Origin: Arthrobacter sp. CAU 1506
Lineage (GTDB): Bacteria; Actinomycetota; Actinomycetes; Actinomycetales; Micrococcaceae
Length of the DNA stretch: 64,000 nucleotides
NCBI RefSeq assembly: GCF_005047635.1
Contig: NZ_SUKC01000008.1
Location: forward strand, 1-64,000
Direction: 5' to 3'
Below are positions 32,989 to 43,030 of the stretch, in pieces. The notes beneath the pieces are model-generated. The model made no database searches, was not told the DNA's origin, and saw nothing but the letters and a program-made list of their open reading frames with translations. Position 1 is the stretch's first letter. Every line of letters starts with the position of its first letter. A program made the translations under genes and the position numbers.

Positions 32989-33982
32989 GCTGGGGCTGCT
33001 CGAGGTCGCGGCCTTCGATCAGGCCGCGCAGTTGTTCTCCCGCCTTGAGGCCCAGGCGGGTGGCGGGAAGGTGGACGCTGGTGAGGCCGGGGTTGCTGGA
33101 CGCGGAGTAGGGCAGGTCGTCGAAACCGGCGACGGCGAGCTCGGCTGGGATCCGCAGGCCAGCCACGCGGGCTTCCTGCAGCACTCCGTAGGCATGCGTG
33201 TCGGTGGCGCAGACGACGGCGCTGACACCTGCCTGCCGCCACTGCGGCCAGGCCGCGGCAAACGCCTCGGCCGCGGTGCCGACGTCGATGGTGGTGCTGA
33301 TCCGGTGCTCCGGTTCGACGGACATCCCGAGCGCCGCCGCCGCCTGCAGGAACACCGTGCGGCGGAGGGTGAAGGTGGCCGTTCCAGTCACGCTGTCCAG
33401 ATAGGCCACGCGCCGGTGGCCGGCGCCCGCCAGATGCGCCGCGAGTTCGCGGGCGCCGCTGGCGACGTCGAGGTTCACCGACGGCGCATAGGCCTCCACC
33501 CCGGGCGCGTCGAGCAGCACCATGGGGACCGTGGTGGAGAGATTCTCGAGGAACGCGGCATCGGGGGCATCGACCAGCAGGCCTGCAGGGCGCAGGGCCG
33601 ACAGCCGCCGGATGTCGTCGGCGCGGGGAAATTCGCCGGCCTCGGTGACCGACAGCAGCAGTTGGAAATCCGAGCCGAGAGACTCGCGCACGCCCTCGAT
33701 CACCTTGGCGAAGAACGGGTTGGAGATATCCGGTGCGACCAGAACCACAATGGAGCTGACACCCTTGGCCAGCGAACTGCCGACGCTGTCCACCACATAG
33801 CCGAGGTCGGCGATGGCCTGGCGGACGCGGGAGATGTTGTCTTCCGAGACCCGGCCATGCGTCTTGCCGTTGGCGACCAGGGAGACGGTTGCAGTGGAGA
33901 CGCCGGCCCGCGCAGCGACCATCGCGGCGGTCACCCGCCGTCCGGGACGCTGCTGTAGCTCAAGATCTGATGCCGATGCCAT
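32930..33982 (-). CDS. LacI-family transcriptional regulator of nucleoside salvage
   Basis: This 350-residue repressor has an N-terminal HTH (RVTAAMVAARAGVSTATVSLVANGKTHGRVSEDNISRVRQAIADLGY) and a periplasmic-binding-protein-like ligand domain (VVLVAPDISNPFFAKVIEGV, VCATDTHAYGVLQEARVAGLRIPAELAVAGFDDLPYS, LTSVHLPATRLGLKAGEQL). It is divergent from the nucleoside hydrolase operon, and two LacI-type operators lie in the 150-base gap, so it most likely represses that operon and responds to a nucleoside or ribose. Confidence 0.9.
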   Translation of the reverse strand: MASASDLELQQRPGRRVTAAMVAARAGVSTATVSLVANGKTHGRVSEDNISRVRQAIADLGYVVDSVGSSLAKGVSSIVVLVAPDISNPFFAKVIEGVRESLGSDFQLLLSVTEAGEFPRADDIRRLSALRPAGLLVDAPDAAFLENLSTTVPMVLLDAPGVEAYAPSVNLDVASGARELAAHLAGAGHRRVAYLDSVTGTATFTLRRTVFLQAAAALGMSVEPEHRISTTIDVGTAAEAFAAAWPQWRQAGVSAVVCATDTHAYGVLQEARVAGLRIPAELAVAGFDDLPYSASSNPGLTSVHLPATRLGLKAGEQLRGLIEGRDLEQPQLTLESSLIVRGSTERTAAG

Positions 33983-34018
33983 AGCCCCATGTTAGACATC
34001 TCACCGTGGCGCAAGGCA

Positions 34019-34053
34019 TCAAACGCTTGACGTCACCGACGTCAAGCGTTTGA
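34019..34053. promoter_or_regulatory. Paired LacI-type operators
   Basis: TCAAACGCTTGA (34019-34030) and TCAAGCGTTTGA (34042-34053) each form a near-palindrome with a central CG, the hallmark of LacI-family sites. The two are mirror images of each other, so the whole block is a large palindrome around GACGTC repeats. Centres are 23 bases apart. Confidence 0.75.
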
Positions 34054-34132
34054 CGTGACCGATCGGAGGGTGTCACACTTCCCTGTGATTGAAATGCCGC
34101 CGCGGCGGCCCCCAATGACGTGGAGAGAAAAT

Positions 34133-35233
34133 ATGGACGCCACCTCCGTGACCCCTGGACCGAAGAAAATCATCCTCGACTGCGACCCAGGGCACGACGA
34201 CGCCGTGGCGCTGCTGCTGGCCCACGGCAACCCGGACATCGAACTGGTCGCCGTGACCACCGTCGTTGGCAACCAGACCCTCGCCAAGGTCACCAAGAAC
34301 GCTCTGGCCGTGGGGACCATCGCCGGCATCACCGGTGTCCCGTTCGCCGCCGGCTGCGACCGCCCGCTGGTGCGCACCATCGAAACCGCGCCGGACATCC
34401 ATGGCGAGTCCGGCATGGACGGCCCCGCGCAGCCGGAGTCCGCCATTGAACTGGACCCGCGCCACGCCGTTGATCTCATCATCGACACGATCATGGCGCA
34501 TGAACCGGGCACCGTGACCCTGGTCCCGACCGGCGGCCTGACCAACATCGCGATGGCCGCCCGCAAGGAACCGCGCATCGTCGAACGGGTCAAGGAAGTC
34601 GTGCTGATGGGCGGCGGCTACCACGTGGGCAACTGGTCCGCCGTGGCCGAATTCAACATCATGATCGACCCCGAGGCCGCCCACATCGTCTTCAACGAGA
34701 AGTGGCCCCTGGTCATGGTGGGACTGGACCTCACACACCAGGCGCTGGCTACCCCCGACGTTGTCGAGCAGATCGAAGCCGTCGGCACCGGTCCGGCCCG
34801 CTTTGTCCGCGAACTGATGGACTTCTTCGCCCAAACCTACAAGGACGCACAGGGCTTCGACTACCCGCCGGTCCACGATCCGTGCGCCGTCGCCTACGTC
34901 ATCGACCCCACCGTCATGACAACCCGCAAGGTCCCGGTCGACATCGAACTGCAGGGCAAGCTGACCCTCGGCATGACCGTCGCCGACTTCCGCGCCCCCG
35001 CCCCGGCCGACTGCCACACCTCCGTGGCCGTGGACCTTGACCGGACCAAGTTCTGGAACCTCGTGACCGATGCCCTGGTCCGGATCGGCGAGGTAGACCT
35101 CGGAACCGCCGCCCCCAGCACGACGACGGCGGCGCCCGCCTCCACAACTACGGCGGCGCCCGCCTCCGCGGCCCCGGCCTCCGCGGCCCCCGACGCCAAC
35201 GGCGCCGTGGAGAACGGCGCGGCAGCGAAATGA
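34133..35233 (+). CDS. Nucleoside hydrolase
   Basis: This 366-residue enzyme belongs to the inosine-uridine nucleoside N-ribohydrolase family, which cleaves ribonucleosides to base and ribose. The calcium- and ribose-binding motif DCDPGHDDAVALLLA is near residue 13, and PTGGLTNIA, VLMGGGYHVGNWSAVAEFNIMIDPEAA and the HDP motif in YPPVHDPCAVAYV follow. After the normal end near residue 325 there is an Ala/Thr/Ser-rich repetitive tail (TTTAAPAS-type units). ATG at 34133 follows GGAGAG. It overlaps the MFS gene by four bases. Confidence 0.92.
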   Translation: MDATSVTPGPKKIILDCDPGHDDAVALLLAHGNPDIELVAVTTVVGNQTLAKVTKNALAVGTIAGITGVPFAAGCDRPLVRTIETAPDIHGESGMDGPAQPESAIELDPRHAVDLIIDTIMAHEPGTVTLVPTGGLTNIAMAARKEPRIVERVKEVVLMGGGYHVGNWSAVAEFNIMIDPEAAHIVFNEKWPLVMVGLDLTHQALATPDVVEQIEAVGTGPARFVRELMDFFAQTYKDAQGFDYPPVHDPCAVAYVIDPTVMTTRKVPVDIELQGKLTLGMTVADFRAPAPADCHTSVAVDLDRTKFWNLVTDALVRIGEVDLGTAAPSTTTAAPASTTTAAPASAAPASAAPDANGAVENGAAAK

Positions 35234-36654
35234 GCACCGTTCTCCAGGAAGCCAAGGTAACCCGCGGCGGCAGCGCCGCCCTGATGGTCGCCCTGCTGAC
35301 GGCCTGCGTGGCCTTCCAGCTCAATGCGTCCATGCTCAGCCCCGCCCTGGTCACCATGGGGGAGGAGCTTCAGACCGACCAGGCCGCGATCGGCCTGTCC
35401 CAGACCTGGTTCTTCACCACCGCCGCGCTGTTCTCCCTGTTCCTGCCCCGGCTGAGCGACATTGTCGGCCGCAAGCGGATCCTCGTCGGGATGATGCTGC
35501 TGACGGCCGTCGGCTCCGTGATCGCCGCGCTGGCCCCGGACGTTACCTGGCTCTTCGTCGGCCGGATCATCCAGGGCGTGAGCGGCCCCACCGTGCCGCT
35601 GTGCCTGATCATGCTGCGCACCGCCGTGCCCAACCTGCGCACCTACGGCACGCTGATGGGCGTTATCCTCGCGGTCAACGGCGGCGTCGCCGGCGTCGAT
35701 TCCTTCCTCGGCGGCTACATGGCCGAGCACTACGGCTTCCGCAGCATCTTCTGGATCATGGTGGTCCTCGGGGTGATCGCCGCGCTTCTGGTCGCTGTCC
35801 TGACACCCGAGAGCAAACCGCAGGCCGGAACGCGGATGGACTGGACCGGCGTCGTCTTTATTGTTGTCGCGGTCGGTGCCCTGCTCACCGCGCTGAACGA
35901 GGCGGCCAAGCTGGTGGGCGGGTTCTCCGGGGAGACCCTGCTCCTCTCGCTGGTGCTGATCGCCGTGGCCGCCGCCGCGTTCGCCGGCTTCTGGGCCACC
36001 GAGAAACGCGCGAAGCAGCCGATGGTCGAGATTGTCCATCTGCGCCAGCGCTCGACGTGGGCGCCGTTGCTGACTACGGTCCTGACCATGACCGGAATCT
36101 TCGCCGTCATCAACGGGATTGTTCCCGCCTACGTACAGGCCGCCGCACCCGGCTTCGGCATCGGCCCGACCGAAACGGCACTGCTCATCCTGACTCCCTA
36201 CGCGCTGCTGGGCTGGGTCTTCGGCCCGATCAGCGGACGGCTCGCCCCGGTCCTGGGCTACACCAATGTGCTGCGCATCGGCATGATCGGCAGCGTCGTC
36301 TCCTTGGTGATCATTGCGCTGTTCGGTCTGAACAGCCTGCCGCTGATGGTCGCCGGCACTGCGCTGCTCGGCATCATGTACGCCGGAACCGCGAACATCA
36401 TGCTCAATGGGCTCGGCGTGGTGCTCTCGCCCCCGGGCAACCCCGGCTTCCTGCCCGGCATGAACGCCGGGGCCTTCAACCTCGGCGCCGGGCTGAGCTT
36501 CCTGGTGCTGCCGGCGGTACTTGTGGGCACCTCGACGCTGGGCGATCACGCCTCTTACCTCACGGTGGTGGTCGTCGGTCTGGTCATCACGGTCGCGGCC
36601 TTCGCCGCCTCGCTCCTGATCCCCAAGCCCGTCGACGCCGAGGTGGAAAAGTGA
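35230..36654 (+). CDS. MFS transporter of the nucleoside operon
   Basis: This 474-residue protein has about 14 hydrophobic segments of the drug:H+ antiporter-2-like MFS type, with the loop 2-3 motif RLSDIVGRKRILVG near residue 80. Its place between nucleoside hydrolase and ribokinase, with overlapping start and stop codons on both sides, indicates uptake of nucleosides or ribose rather than drug export; that is inferred from context. Confidence 0.85.
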   Translation: MSTVLQEAKVTRGGSAALMVALLTACVAFQLNASMLSPALVTMGEELQTDQAAIGLSQTWFFTTAALFSLFLPRLSDIVGRKRILVGMMLLTAVGSVIAALAPDVTWLFVGRIIQGVSGPTVPLCLIMLRTAVPNLRTYGTLMGVILAVNGGVAGVDSFLGGYMAEHYGFRSIFWIMVVLGVIAALLVAVLTPESKPQAGTRMDWTGVVFIVVAVGALLTALNEAAKLVGGFSGETLLLSLVLIAVAAAAFAGFWATEKRAKQPMVEIVHLRQRSTWAPLLTTVLTMTGIFAVINGIVPAYVQAAAPGFGIGPTETALLILTPYALLGWVFGPISGRLAPVLGYTNVLRIGMIGSVVSLVIIALFGLNSLPLMVAGTALLGIMYAGTANIMLNGLGVVLSPPGNPGFLPGMNAGAFNLGAGLSFLVLPAVLVGTSTLGDHASYLTVVVVGLVITVAAFAASLLIPKPVDAEVEK

Positions 36655-37607
36655 GTCCGCAGGCCGGACGCATCGTCGTCGTTGGTTCGCTGAACGCTGA
36701 CCTGACCATCTACACCGAGCGGCTACCCAACCCTGGCGAAACCCTCCACGGCGAAGGCTTCGCCGTGAACCCGGGCGGCAAGAGCGCCAACCAGGCCGTG
36801 GCCGCTGGCCGACTGGGCGGCAACGTCGCCCTGATCGGCGCCGTGGGCGAGGACTCGAACGGGGACATGCTGCTGGCCTCCGTCGCAGGGGCCGGCGTGG
36901 ACGTTTCCCGCGTGCGCCGCACCGCCGGGGTCGAGACCGGCGTCGCCGTCATTACCGTTGACGCCGCGGGGGAGAACAGCATCGTCATTTCCCCTGGCGC
37001 TAACGGCACGGTAGGTCCGGAAGACGTCGTCGCAGCCAGCGAGGTTTTCGATGACGCCGCCGTGGTTTGCCTCTGCCTCGAGGTCGGACTGGACGCCGTG
37101 GAGGCGGCGGCAAGGTCAGGGCACGACGCCGGAGCAACAGTGTTGCTCAACCTCTCGCCTTACGCGCCGGTGCCGCACAGCCTGGCCGAACTCAGCGACG
37201 TCCTGCTAGTCAATGCGCACGAGGCTTCGCAGTTCCTCGGCGCCGAGATGCCTGGTGCCGATGCCGCCGTTGCCGACTGGGAACAGGTGCGCTTGAAGTT
37301 TGCGGCGCAGGGGCTGGACCGCGCCGTGGTCACCCTGGGGGCCAACGGCTCCATCGTGCTGGATTCGCAGGCCAAGGACGGGCAGCGGATCACCCGGATC
37401 GCCCCCACCAAGGTTGACGCCGTGGACACCACCGGCGCCGGCGACGCCTTCACCGGGGCCCTCGCGGCACAGCTTGCCGCAGGGGAGAGCTTGGTCGAGG
37501 CGGCGGCGTTCGCGTCGACCGCTGCCGCGCTAGCTGCCACGAAGAAGGGAACCCAGGCCGCGTATCCGCGACGGGCAGAGGTGGAGCGCCTGCGGCCTGG
37601 CGCCTGA
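36651..37607 (+). CDS. rbsK: Ribokinase
   Basis: Ribokinase phosphorylates ribose to ribose-5-phosphate, the step that follows nucleoside hydrolysis. The 318-residue PfkB-family protein has VVVGSLNADLTIYTERLPNPGET at the start, the substrate-binding NPGGKSANQAVAAGRLGG near residue 40, and DTTGAGDAFTGALAAQL with the catalytic aspartate near 260. It starts with GTG at 36651, overlapping the MFS stop codon by four bases. A hairpin terminator follows. Confidence 0.92.
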   Translation: MSPQAGRIVVVGSLNADLTIYTERLPNPGETLHGEGFAVNPGGKSANQAVAAGRLGGNVALIGAVGEDSNGDMLLASVAGAGVDVSRVRRTAGVETGVAVITVDAAGENSIVISPGANGTVGPEDVVAASEVFDDAAVVCLCLEVGLDAVEAAARSGHDAGATVLLNLSPYAPVPHSLAELSDVLLVNAHEASQFLGAEMPGADAAVADWEQVRLKFAAQGLDRAVVTLGANGSIVLDSQAKDGQRITRIAPTKVDAVDTTGAGDAFTGALAAQLAAGESLVEAAAFASTAAALAATKKGTQAAYPRRAEVERLRPGA

Positions 37608-37639
37608 CGACCAGAGGCCGAACGCGACGTACAGAACGG

Positions 37640-37675
37640 ACGGCGCGGTGCACCGCAAGGTGCGCCGCGTCGTCG
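37640..37675 (+). terminator. Terminator after rbsK
   Basis: CGCGG..CACC pairs with GGTG..CCGCG around a GCAA loop, with outer ACG/CGT pairs, 33 bases after the rbsK stop. Confidence 0.6.
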
Positions 37676-37769
37676 TCGTTGGTGGCCGCCTGTTGGCGCG
37701 ACGGGGAGGGCCCGGACAGGGCCTTGCGCTTGGGACGTCCCCGTTGAGACGACGTGACCGCGGGGCCTG

Positions 37770-37887
37770 GGTCTCCACGCGGCCGCGGGCGGCCTTGGTC
37801 GACCACCGGGAACGTGAGCCTGGGTCTCCACGCGGCCGCGGGCGGCCTTGGTCGACCACCGGGGCGGCGGGCGGCTTGGTCGACTGC
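37770..37887 (-). repeat. Dispersed GGTCGACC element, two and a half copies
   Basis: GGTCTCCACGCGGCCGCGGG followed by CGGCCTTGGTCGACCACCGG occurs at 37770 and 37823, with a third, shortened copy ending near 37887. Orientation is opposite to the array at 5242. It fills the space between rbsK and the aldehyde oxidoreductase genes. Confidence 0.8.
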
Positions 37888-37889
37888 CG

Positions 37890-39971
37890 TTAGGCCAGGA
37901 ACTTATCGGCGGTCAGCGGCAGGTCCCGGACGCGGATGCCGGTGGCGTTGTAGGCCGCGTTGGCCACTGCCGCGGCCGCTCCGACGATGCCGATCTCGCC
38001 GATCCCGCGTGCCCCGAGCGGGCCGGCGTGCTCGTCGACTTCCTCCAGCCAGAAGGCCTCCAGTTGCCGGATGTCCGCGTTGGCCGGCACGTGGTACTCG
38101 GCCAAGTCGTGATTCACGATCATCCCGAACCGCTCGTCCATCACGCTTTGCTCGTGCAGCGCCATGCCGATGCCCATGGTCATGCCGCCCAGGAACTGGG
38201 ACCGGGCGGTACGCGGATTGATGATCCGGCCGGCGGAATAGACCCCCAGCATCCGCGACACCCGGATCTCGCCGGTGTCCGCATGCACCTGGACCTCGGC
38301 GAACTGGGCGCCGAAGGAATGCAGCGCGTAGTTCTTGCTGGCCGGGTTCTTTTCGCCGTCGCCCTCCGACGTGTCCCCGGCGGCGGGAAATCCGCCGTGC
38401 TCCTTGCGGAACATTTGGGCCGCGCCGATGATCGCCGAGCCCCAGCTGGCTGTTCCGGTCGAGCCGCCGGCAACGGTTGCCGCCGGCAGGTCCGTGTCGC
38501 CGATCTGTAGCCGGACCTGTTCCGGACCGCATTCCAGTGCCTCGGCGGCAATCTGGGTTAGCGCAGTCCAGGCACCGGTGCCCAGATCCACGGCGCCGAT
38601 TTGCACCTCGTAGAACCCGTCGGCCGTGAACCGGATCCGAGCGGTGTTCGCCGGCTGCCGCCGCGCCGGATAAGTGGACGCGGCCACGCCGATCCCGGTC
38701 CGCCAGCCGTCCACCAGCCTGGTCCCCGGTTGCGGATTGCGCCGCTCCCAACCGAACCGGCGGGCACCCTCGCGCAGGCAGGCCAACAGGTGCCTGCTGG
38801 CAAACGGCTTGCCGGTCTCCGGATCGATGGTGGGTTCGTTCCGCACCCGCAGCTCGATCGGGTCGATCCCACAGGCCTCCGCCAACTCGTCCATCGCCAC
38901 CTCCAGGCCGAACGAGCCCGGGCACTCACCCGGCGCGCGCATCCAGGACGGGATCGGAACATCCAGCGACGCCAGCCGGTGGGTGGTGCGCCGGTGGTCG
39001 GCGGCGTACATCATCCGCGATATGGTCGCGGTCTGCTCGGCGAACTCCTTGATCGCCGACGTCTGCTCCACCACGTCGTGCGTCAGCACGGAGATCCTTC
39101 CGTCCGGGCTGGCGCCCAACTGCAGCCGCTGGATGGTCGGCGTGCGGTAGCCGGCCAGGAAGAACATCTGCTGCCGGGTCAGCGCGTACTTTACCGGACG
39201 GCCCCCGGTGACTTTCGCGGCCAGCGCGGTCAGCACCACGTGCGCATGCGGCAGCCCCTTGGAGCCGAAGCCGCCGCCCACGTGCGGCGCCACCACGCGG
39301 ATCTGCTCCACCTCCACGTCGAAGAGCGGTGCCAGGGTCTTGCGTGCGTTGTGCACCGCCTGGGTGGAGTCGAACACCAGTAGCCGTTCGCCGTCCCACT
39401 GCGCCACGGTGGTGTGCGGTTCCATCGGATTGTTGTGCTCGGCCGGGGTTGTGTAGGTCCGGTCAACAACGACGGCGGCGCTCGCCAGTGCCGCGTCCGG
39501 ATCCCCGGTGCTGGTGTCGGTGTCGAATCCGGCGTTGACCGTCTCCGGCTTGTAAAGGTCCTCGTGGTCTGCGCGCAGCGCCGCGTGGTGCGGCTCGCGG
39601 TGGTACTGCACGTGCACGTGGGCTGCGGCCTCGCGCGCGGTCTCTGGCGAATCGGCCACCACAGCCGCGACGAACTGCCCGCGGAAACCCACTGCGTCGG
39701 ACTGCAGCACGGCCAGTTCGTTGTCCTCCGTGTTGGCCAGCCGCGGAGCGTTCAGGTGGGTGAGGACCGCGACCACGCCGTCCATCGTTTCGGCCGCGGC
39801 GGTGTCAATGGCGGTGATCCGGCCGCGGGCAATGGTGGATTGAACGGCGTGCAGGTAGGTCGGGTGCTCGGCCGGGTGTTCGTAGGCGTAGGGGGCCAGG
39901 CCGAGGACCTTGGCCCGTCCGTCGACCCGTTCAAGGTCCAGTCCGGTGGCCGCGGGCAGCTGCACGCTCAT
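37890..39971 (-). CDS. paoC: Aldehyde oxidoreductase, molybdenum-binding subunit (PaoC-like)
   Basis: This 693-residue large subunit of the xanthine oxidase family binds the molybdopterin cytosine dinucleotide cofactor. Visible are [20 protein letters not shown] near residue 185, the cofactor loop [11 protein letters not shown] near 235, [34 protein letters not shown] near 340 and the catalytic-glutamate motif [12 protein letters not shown] near 650. About 730 residues is usual, so it is complete. The start at 39971 overlaps the paoB-like gene. The C-terminal part of the upstream frame is a shadow. It forms a three-gene operon with the FAD and iron-sulfur subunits; substrate is likely aldehydes. 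Confidence 0.88.
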   Translation of the reverse strand: MSVQLPAATGLDLERVDGRAKVLGLAPYAYEHPAEHPTYLHAVQSTIARGRITAIDTAAAETMDGVVAVLTHLNAPRLANTEDNELAVLQSDAVGFRGQFVAAVVADSPETAREAAAHVHVQYHREPHHAALRADHEDLYKPETVNAGFDTDTSTGDPDAALASAAVVVDRTYTTPAEHNNPMEPHTTVAQWDGERLLVFDSTQAVHNARKTLAPLFDVEVEQIRVVAPHVGGGFGSKGLPHAHVVLTALAAKVTGGRPVKYALTRQQMFFLAGYRTPTIQRLQLGASPDGRISVLTHDVVEQTSAIKEFAEQTATISRMMYAADHRRTTHRLASLDVPIPSWMRAPGECPGSFGLEVAMDELAEACGIDPIELRVRNEPTIDPETGKPFASRHLLACLREGARRFGWERRNPQPGTRLVDGWRTGIGVAASTYPARRQPANTARIRFTADGFYEVQIGAVDLGTGAWTALTQIAAEALECGPEQVRLQIGDTDLPAATVAGGSTGTASWGSAIIGAAQMFRKEHGGFPAAGDTSEGDGEKNPASKNYALHSFGAQFAEVQVHADTGEIRVSRMLGVYSAGRIINPRTARSQFLGGMTMGIGMALHEQSVMDERFGMIVNHDLAEYHVPANADIRQLEAFWLEEVDEHAGPLGARGIGEIGIVGAAAAVANAAYNATGIRVRDLPLTADKFLA

Positions 39972-41092
39972 GGCCGGTCCTCTCCGCCGGAAGCCGGAGT
40001 CCCCGTCCGGCCGCCGCGCTGCTCGCCGTTCCCGTCGCTGGCTTGGCTGCCGCCCTGGTCCAGGCCGCCCTCCAGACCGCACAGTTCCCGCAGCACGGAC
40101 ACCACCGTGTTGCGGACCATTGGCACCTTGAACGCATTGTCCGCCAGAGGAACCGCGTGCTGCAGTTCGGCGTCGATGGCCCGGCGGAACTTCCCCTCGG
40201 TGGCAGGCTGCCCGCGCAACGCCTCCTCGGCGAATGTGGCGCGCCAGGGCTTGTGCGCGACGCCGCCCAAGGCGAGCCGCACTTCGGCGATCCTCGGCGG
40301 TGAAGCCGAGTCACCGCCGTCGTCCGCGTCAGTCGGTTCTTCCAGCCGCACCACGGCCGCCACCGACACCAGGGCGAAGGCGTAGGACGCCCGGTCGCGC
40401 ACCTTGCGGTAGGCCGAGCGGGTCCCCTCCGGCAGCGGCGGCAGCACCACCGCCGTGATCAGCTCACCGTGATCCAGCACCGTGTCGCGCTGCGGTTGAT
40501 CTCCGGGGAGCCGGTGGAACGAGTGCAGGCCCACGCTGCGCTCGCCGGACGGTCCCAGGATCTCCACCCGGGCATTCAACGCGGCCATCGCCACCGCCAT
40601 ATCCGAGGGATGCACGGCCACGCAGTCCATCGAGGCCCCGAGGATCGCGTGGTAGCGGGTGTAGCCCTCCAGCGCCGAACAGCCGGAGCCAGGGCTGCGC
40701 TTGTTGCATGGAGTGGTGACGTCCTGGAAGTAGACGCACCGGGTGCGCTGAAGCAGGTTGCCGCCCGTGGTGGCCGCATTACGCAACTGGCCGGAGGCAC
40801 CAGAGAGCAGGGCCTGCGAAAGCACCGGGTAGCGCTGCCGGACCAGCGGGTGGGCGGCGAGGTCGCTGTTCGGCACGGTCGCGCCCAGCCGCAGGCCGCC
40901 GTTGTCGGTCGTGTCGATGGTGTTGAGCGGCAGCTGCGAAATGTCCACCAGTTGCTCGGGCGCGGCGATGCCCAGCTTCATGTGGTCCACCAGATTGGTG
41001 CCGCCGGCCAGGAAGGCGGCGGCCGGGTTGCCGGCGACCGCGGCGACCGCCTCGGGCGGACTGGCGGAGCTGGCGTAGTCGAAGGGCTTCAT
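39968..41092 (-). CDS. paoB: Aldehyde oxidoreductase, FAD-binding subunit (PaoB-like)
   Basis: This 374-residue FAD subunit has [29 protein letters not shown] near residue 27 and the FAD loop [20 protein letters not shown] near 100. The segment [21 protein letters not shown] supplies the extra cysteines that bind a 4Fe-4S cluster in E. coli PaoB, which separates this enzyme from ordinary xanthine dehydrogenases. The last 35 residues are low-complexity. ATG at 41092 overlaps the iron-sulfur subunit stop; the gene overlaps paoC by four bases. Confidence 0.87.
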   Translation of the reverse strand: MKPFDYASSASPPEAVAAVAGNPAAAFLAGGTNLVDHMKLGIAAPEQLVDISQLPLNTIDTTDNGGLRLGATVPNSDLAAHPLVRQRYPVLSQALLSGASGQLRNAATTGGNLLQRTRCVYFQDVTTPCNKRSPGSGCSALEGYTRYHAILGASMDCVAVHPSDMAVAMAALNARVEILGPSGERSVGLHSFHRLPGDQPQRDTVLDHGELITAVVLPPLPEGTRSAYRKVRDRASYAFALVSVAAVVRLEEPTDADDGGDSASPPRIAEVRLALGGVAHKPWRATFAEEALRGQPATEGKFRRAIDAELQHAVPLADNAFKVPMVRNTVVSVLRELCGLEGGLDQGGSQASDGNGEQRGGRTGTPASGGEDRP

Positions 41093-41817
41093 CCGCGCTG
41101 CCCCGTTCCGGGAGTCTTCATTCCGGACCGGCTGCTGCTTCCAGGGGTCTGGCTGGTTGACGGCCTTGGCTGGTCCATCCCGTTGGAGGGCTGCGGTATG
41201 GCCGATTCGGTGGCCGGTCGGCCGGGCGTGCCGCCGACTTGGTCGCCTGCGAGGGACTGGCGGATGGCGGCGACGATGTTCACGTAGGCCCCGCAGCGAC
41301 ACAGGTTCCCGCTCATCCGCTCGCGGATCTCGTCGTCGGGCAGTTCCGGCGCCTGGGTGGGCGGGGAGTCGTTCATCTGCCCGTCTGCGCTTGCCTCCGG
41401 CGTCCTCGGCGGTGCGCTTCCCTCGGAGCGGCTGGCGGTGACGTAGCTGGGATGGCCGCGGGCGGCTTCGTCCAGCATGCCGACGGCGGAACAGATCTGT
41501 CCGGGGGTGCAGTAGCCGCACTGGAAGCCGTCCTGGTCCAGGAACGCCTGCTGGACCGGATGCAGTTCGCCGTCCGAGGCCAGCCCGGCCGCGGTAACGA
41601 CGCTCGCCCCGTTCTGGGCCACTGCGAAGACCAGGCAGGAGTTGATCCGCCGGCCGTTCAGCAAGACCGTGCAGGCCCCGCACTGGCCGTGATCGCAGCC
41701 CTTCTTCGGCGAGTAGTTGCCCAACCGGTCGCGCAGGGCATCGAGCAACGTGGTGCGCGTGTCCAGCGTGAGCGTGGTGGCGCGGCCGTCCACCTGCAGT
41801 GAGATTTCGGCGTCCAT
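41089..41817 (-). CDS. paoA: Aldehyde oxidoreductase, 2Fe-2S subunit (PaoA-like)
   Basis: This 242-residue subunit carries two 2Fe-2S clusters: [21 protein letters not shown] near residue 41 and CGYCTPGQ near 100 with NLCRCGAY near 171. Between the two halves of the second cluster is an insert of about 35 polar residues, and a Ser/Pro-rich tail of about 45 residues follows the last helix; both are unusual. No Tat signal peptide is present, so the complex should be cytoplasmic, unlike E. coli PaoABC. ATG at 41817 follows GGAGGT. First gene of the operon. Confidence 0.88.
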   Translation of the reverse strand: MDAEISLQVDGRATTLTLDTRTTLLDALRDRLGNYSPKKGCDHGQCGACTVLLNGRRINSCLVFAVAQNGASVVTAAGLASDGELHPVQQAFLDQDGFQCGYCTPGQICSAVGMLDEAARGHPSYVTASRSEGSAPPRTPEASADGQMNDSPPTQAPELPDDEIRERMSGNLCRCGAYVNIVAAIRQSLAGDQVGGTPGRPATESAIPQPSNGMDQPRPSTSQTPGSSSRSGMKTPGTGQRG

Positions 41818-41870
41818 AGGCTACCTCCGGCGTCCGAGTCCTGCATCAGAAGCCCGCTCCTCATCAGGAT

Positions 41871-41926
41871 CGACTATTCCGCAGACGGCGTTTCCAGCTG
41901 CGAGAAGGCCGCCTGTTGAATAGTCG
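41871..41926. terminator. Dispersed long hairpin, family B copy 1 (diverged)
   Basis: CGACTATTC pairs with GAATAGTCG at the base, and GCAGACGGC-type sequence pairs with a GGCCGCCTG-type arm inside. It resembles the hairpins at 43031 and 56572 but is less perfect. It lies in the leader of paoA. Confidence 0.6.
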
Positions 41927-42082
41927 TTGAGAAGCAGGCCTTGCTTTGCTGGCAACTTATAAGAGTCCATCCCGTGCCACAACCCCTCGCCCGTCCGCGA
42001 GGCCAGTCCTCTGAAGATCAGGACAAGCCTCCGGTTGTGGATAACGCAAGCGGCTTGTGCAAGATGCGCCAAGAATGAGGGG

Positions 42083-43004
42083 ATGCGCTACCCGAAGGAA
42101 TTGCCCAGGACATTATCCGGGTCCTCGTTTGTGTGGCGGGAGGGAATTGCGTCCGGACTCAGTGAGAAGCAATTAAGGAACGCAACCGTGCTGCGGCCCA
42201 GCCGCGGAATCAGGATTCCGAACCGCCATGACCTCAGCCTGATGGATCAGGTTCGGGCGGTCTCGCGGGCTCAGTCTTGTCACATCTCACCGCGGCCAGG
42301 CTGTGGAACTTTCCCCTTCCGCCCTGGGTGGACAGCGACGACTCGACGCATGTGACGCGCCCCAGACACCTCAATGCGCCCCGCCGCAGGGGCGTTATGG
42401 GACACCGGGCCAATCTTGCACCAGACGAGATCGACGAACTGGACGGCGTCGCGTTGACTTCCCGACTCAAGACGTGGCTTGATCTCGCTTATTTGCTGCC
42501 GGTGATTGATCTGGTAGTTATCGGCGACCATTTGGTTCGTTTCCCGCGCGCAGTCTTCGAGGGGAGGGACGGGCCGTTCGCGACAACCGCGGAACTGACG
42601 GAGATCATCAAGTCGCATAGAGGTAAGCGCGGCGAGTAACGGCGGCTGAGGCCGTGGAGCTCGTTCGCGTCGGCGCGGATTCTGCGCCTGAGACGCGGTT
42701 GCGGCTGGCATTGGTCGACGCAGGGCTGCCGGAACCCAGCCTGAACGAACCAATCGTGGACGACTGGGGAAGGATCTGGCACTCTCCGGACATGCAGTAC
42801 AAGGATTACAAGCTGACCATTGAGTATGAAGGCGCCCACCATCGGACGTCCGAGCAGTTGGCTCGGGATATTCAACGTGCGGAGCAGACTGCCGCGATAG
42901 GTTGGCTGGAACGGCGGGTCTCCAAAGAAGACATGCACGGGGACGCACGGTCAGCCGTTTCCAAGATCCGGACGGCGCTGCGGTCCCAGGGCTGGCGACC
43001 CTGA
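42083..43004 (+). pseudogene. DUF559-type protein gene broken by two frameshifts
   Basis: Three consecutive frames carry one continuous family match. Frame 1 (from ATG 42083) encodes the N-terminal HTH-like part up to VRAVSRAQSC near 42283. Frame 2 (to the stop at 42639) carries HLTAARLWNFPLPPW, LTSRLKTWLDLAYLL and LVVIGDHLVRFPRAVFEGR. Frame 3 (to 43004) carries AVELVRVGADSAPETRLRLALVDAGLPEP, IEYEGAHHRTSEQLARDIQRAEQTAAIGW and the C-terminal KIRTALRSQGWRP. Each junction needs a gain of two bases or loss of one. The nuclease-fold core is intact at the sequence level, but no single frame encodes the whole protein. An intact relative lies at 9758-10585. Confidence 0.8.
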
Positions 43005-43030
43005 GAAGTCAAGACGGAAACGAAAAGTCG

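Noticed and set aside
42277-42660. Programmed frameshifting in the DUF559 gene
   Set aside because: No slippery heptamer or downstream pseudoknot is evident at either junction, and two separate shifts would be needed.
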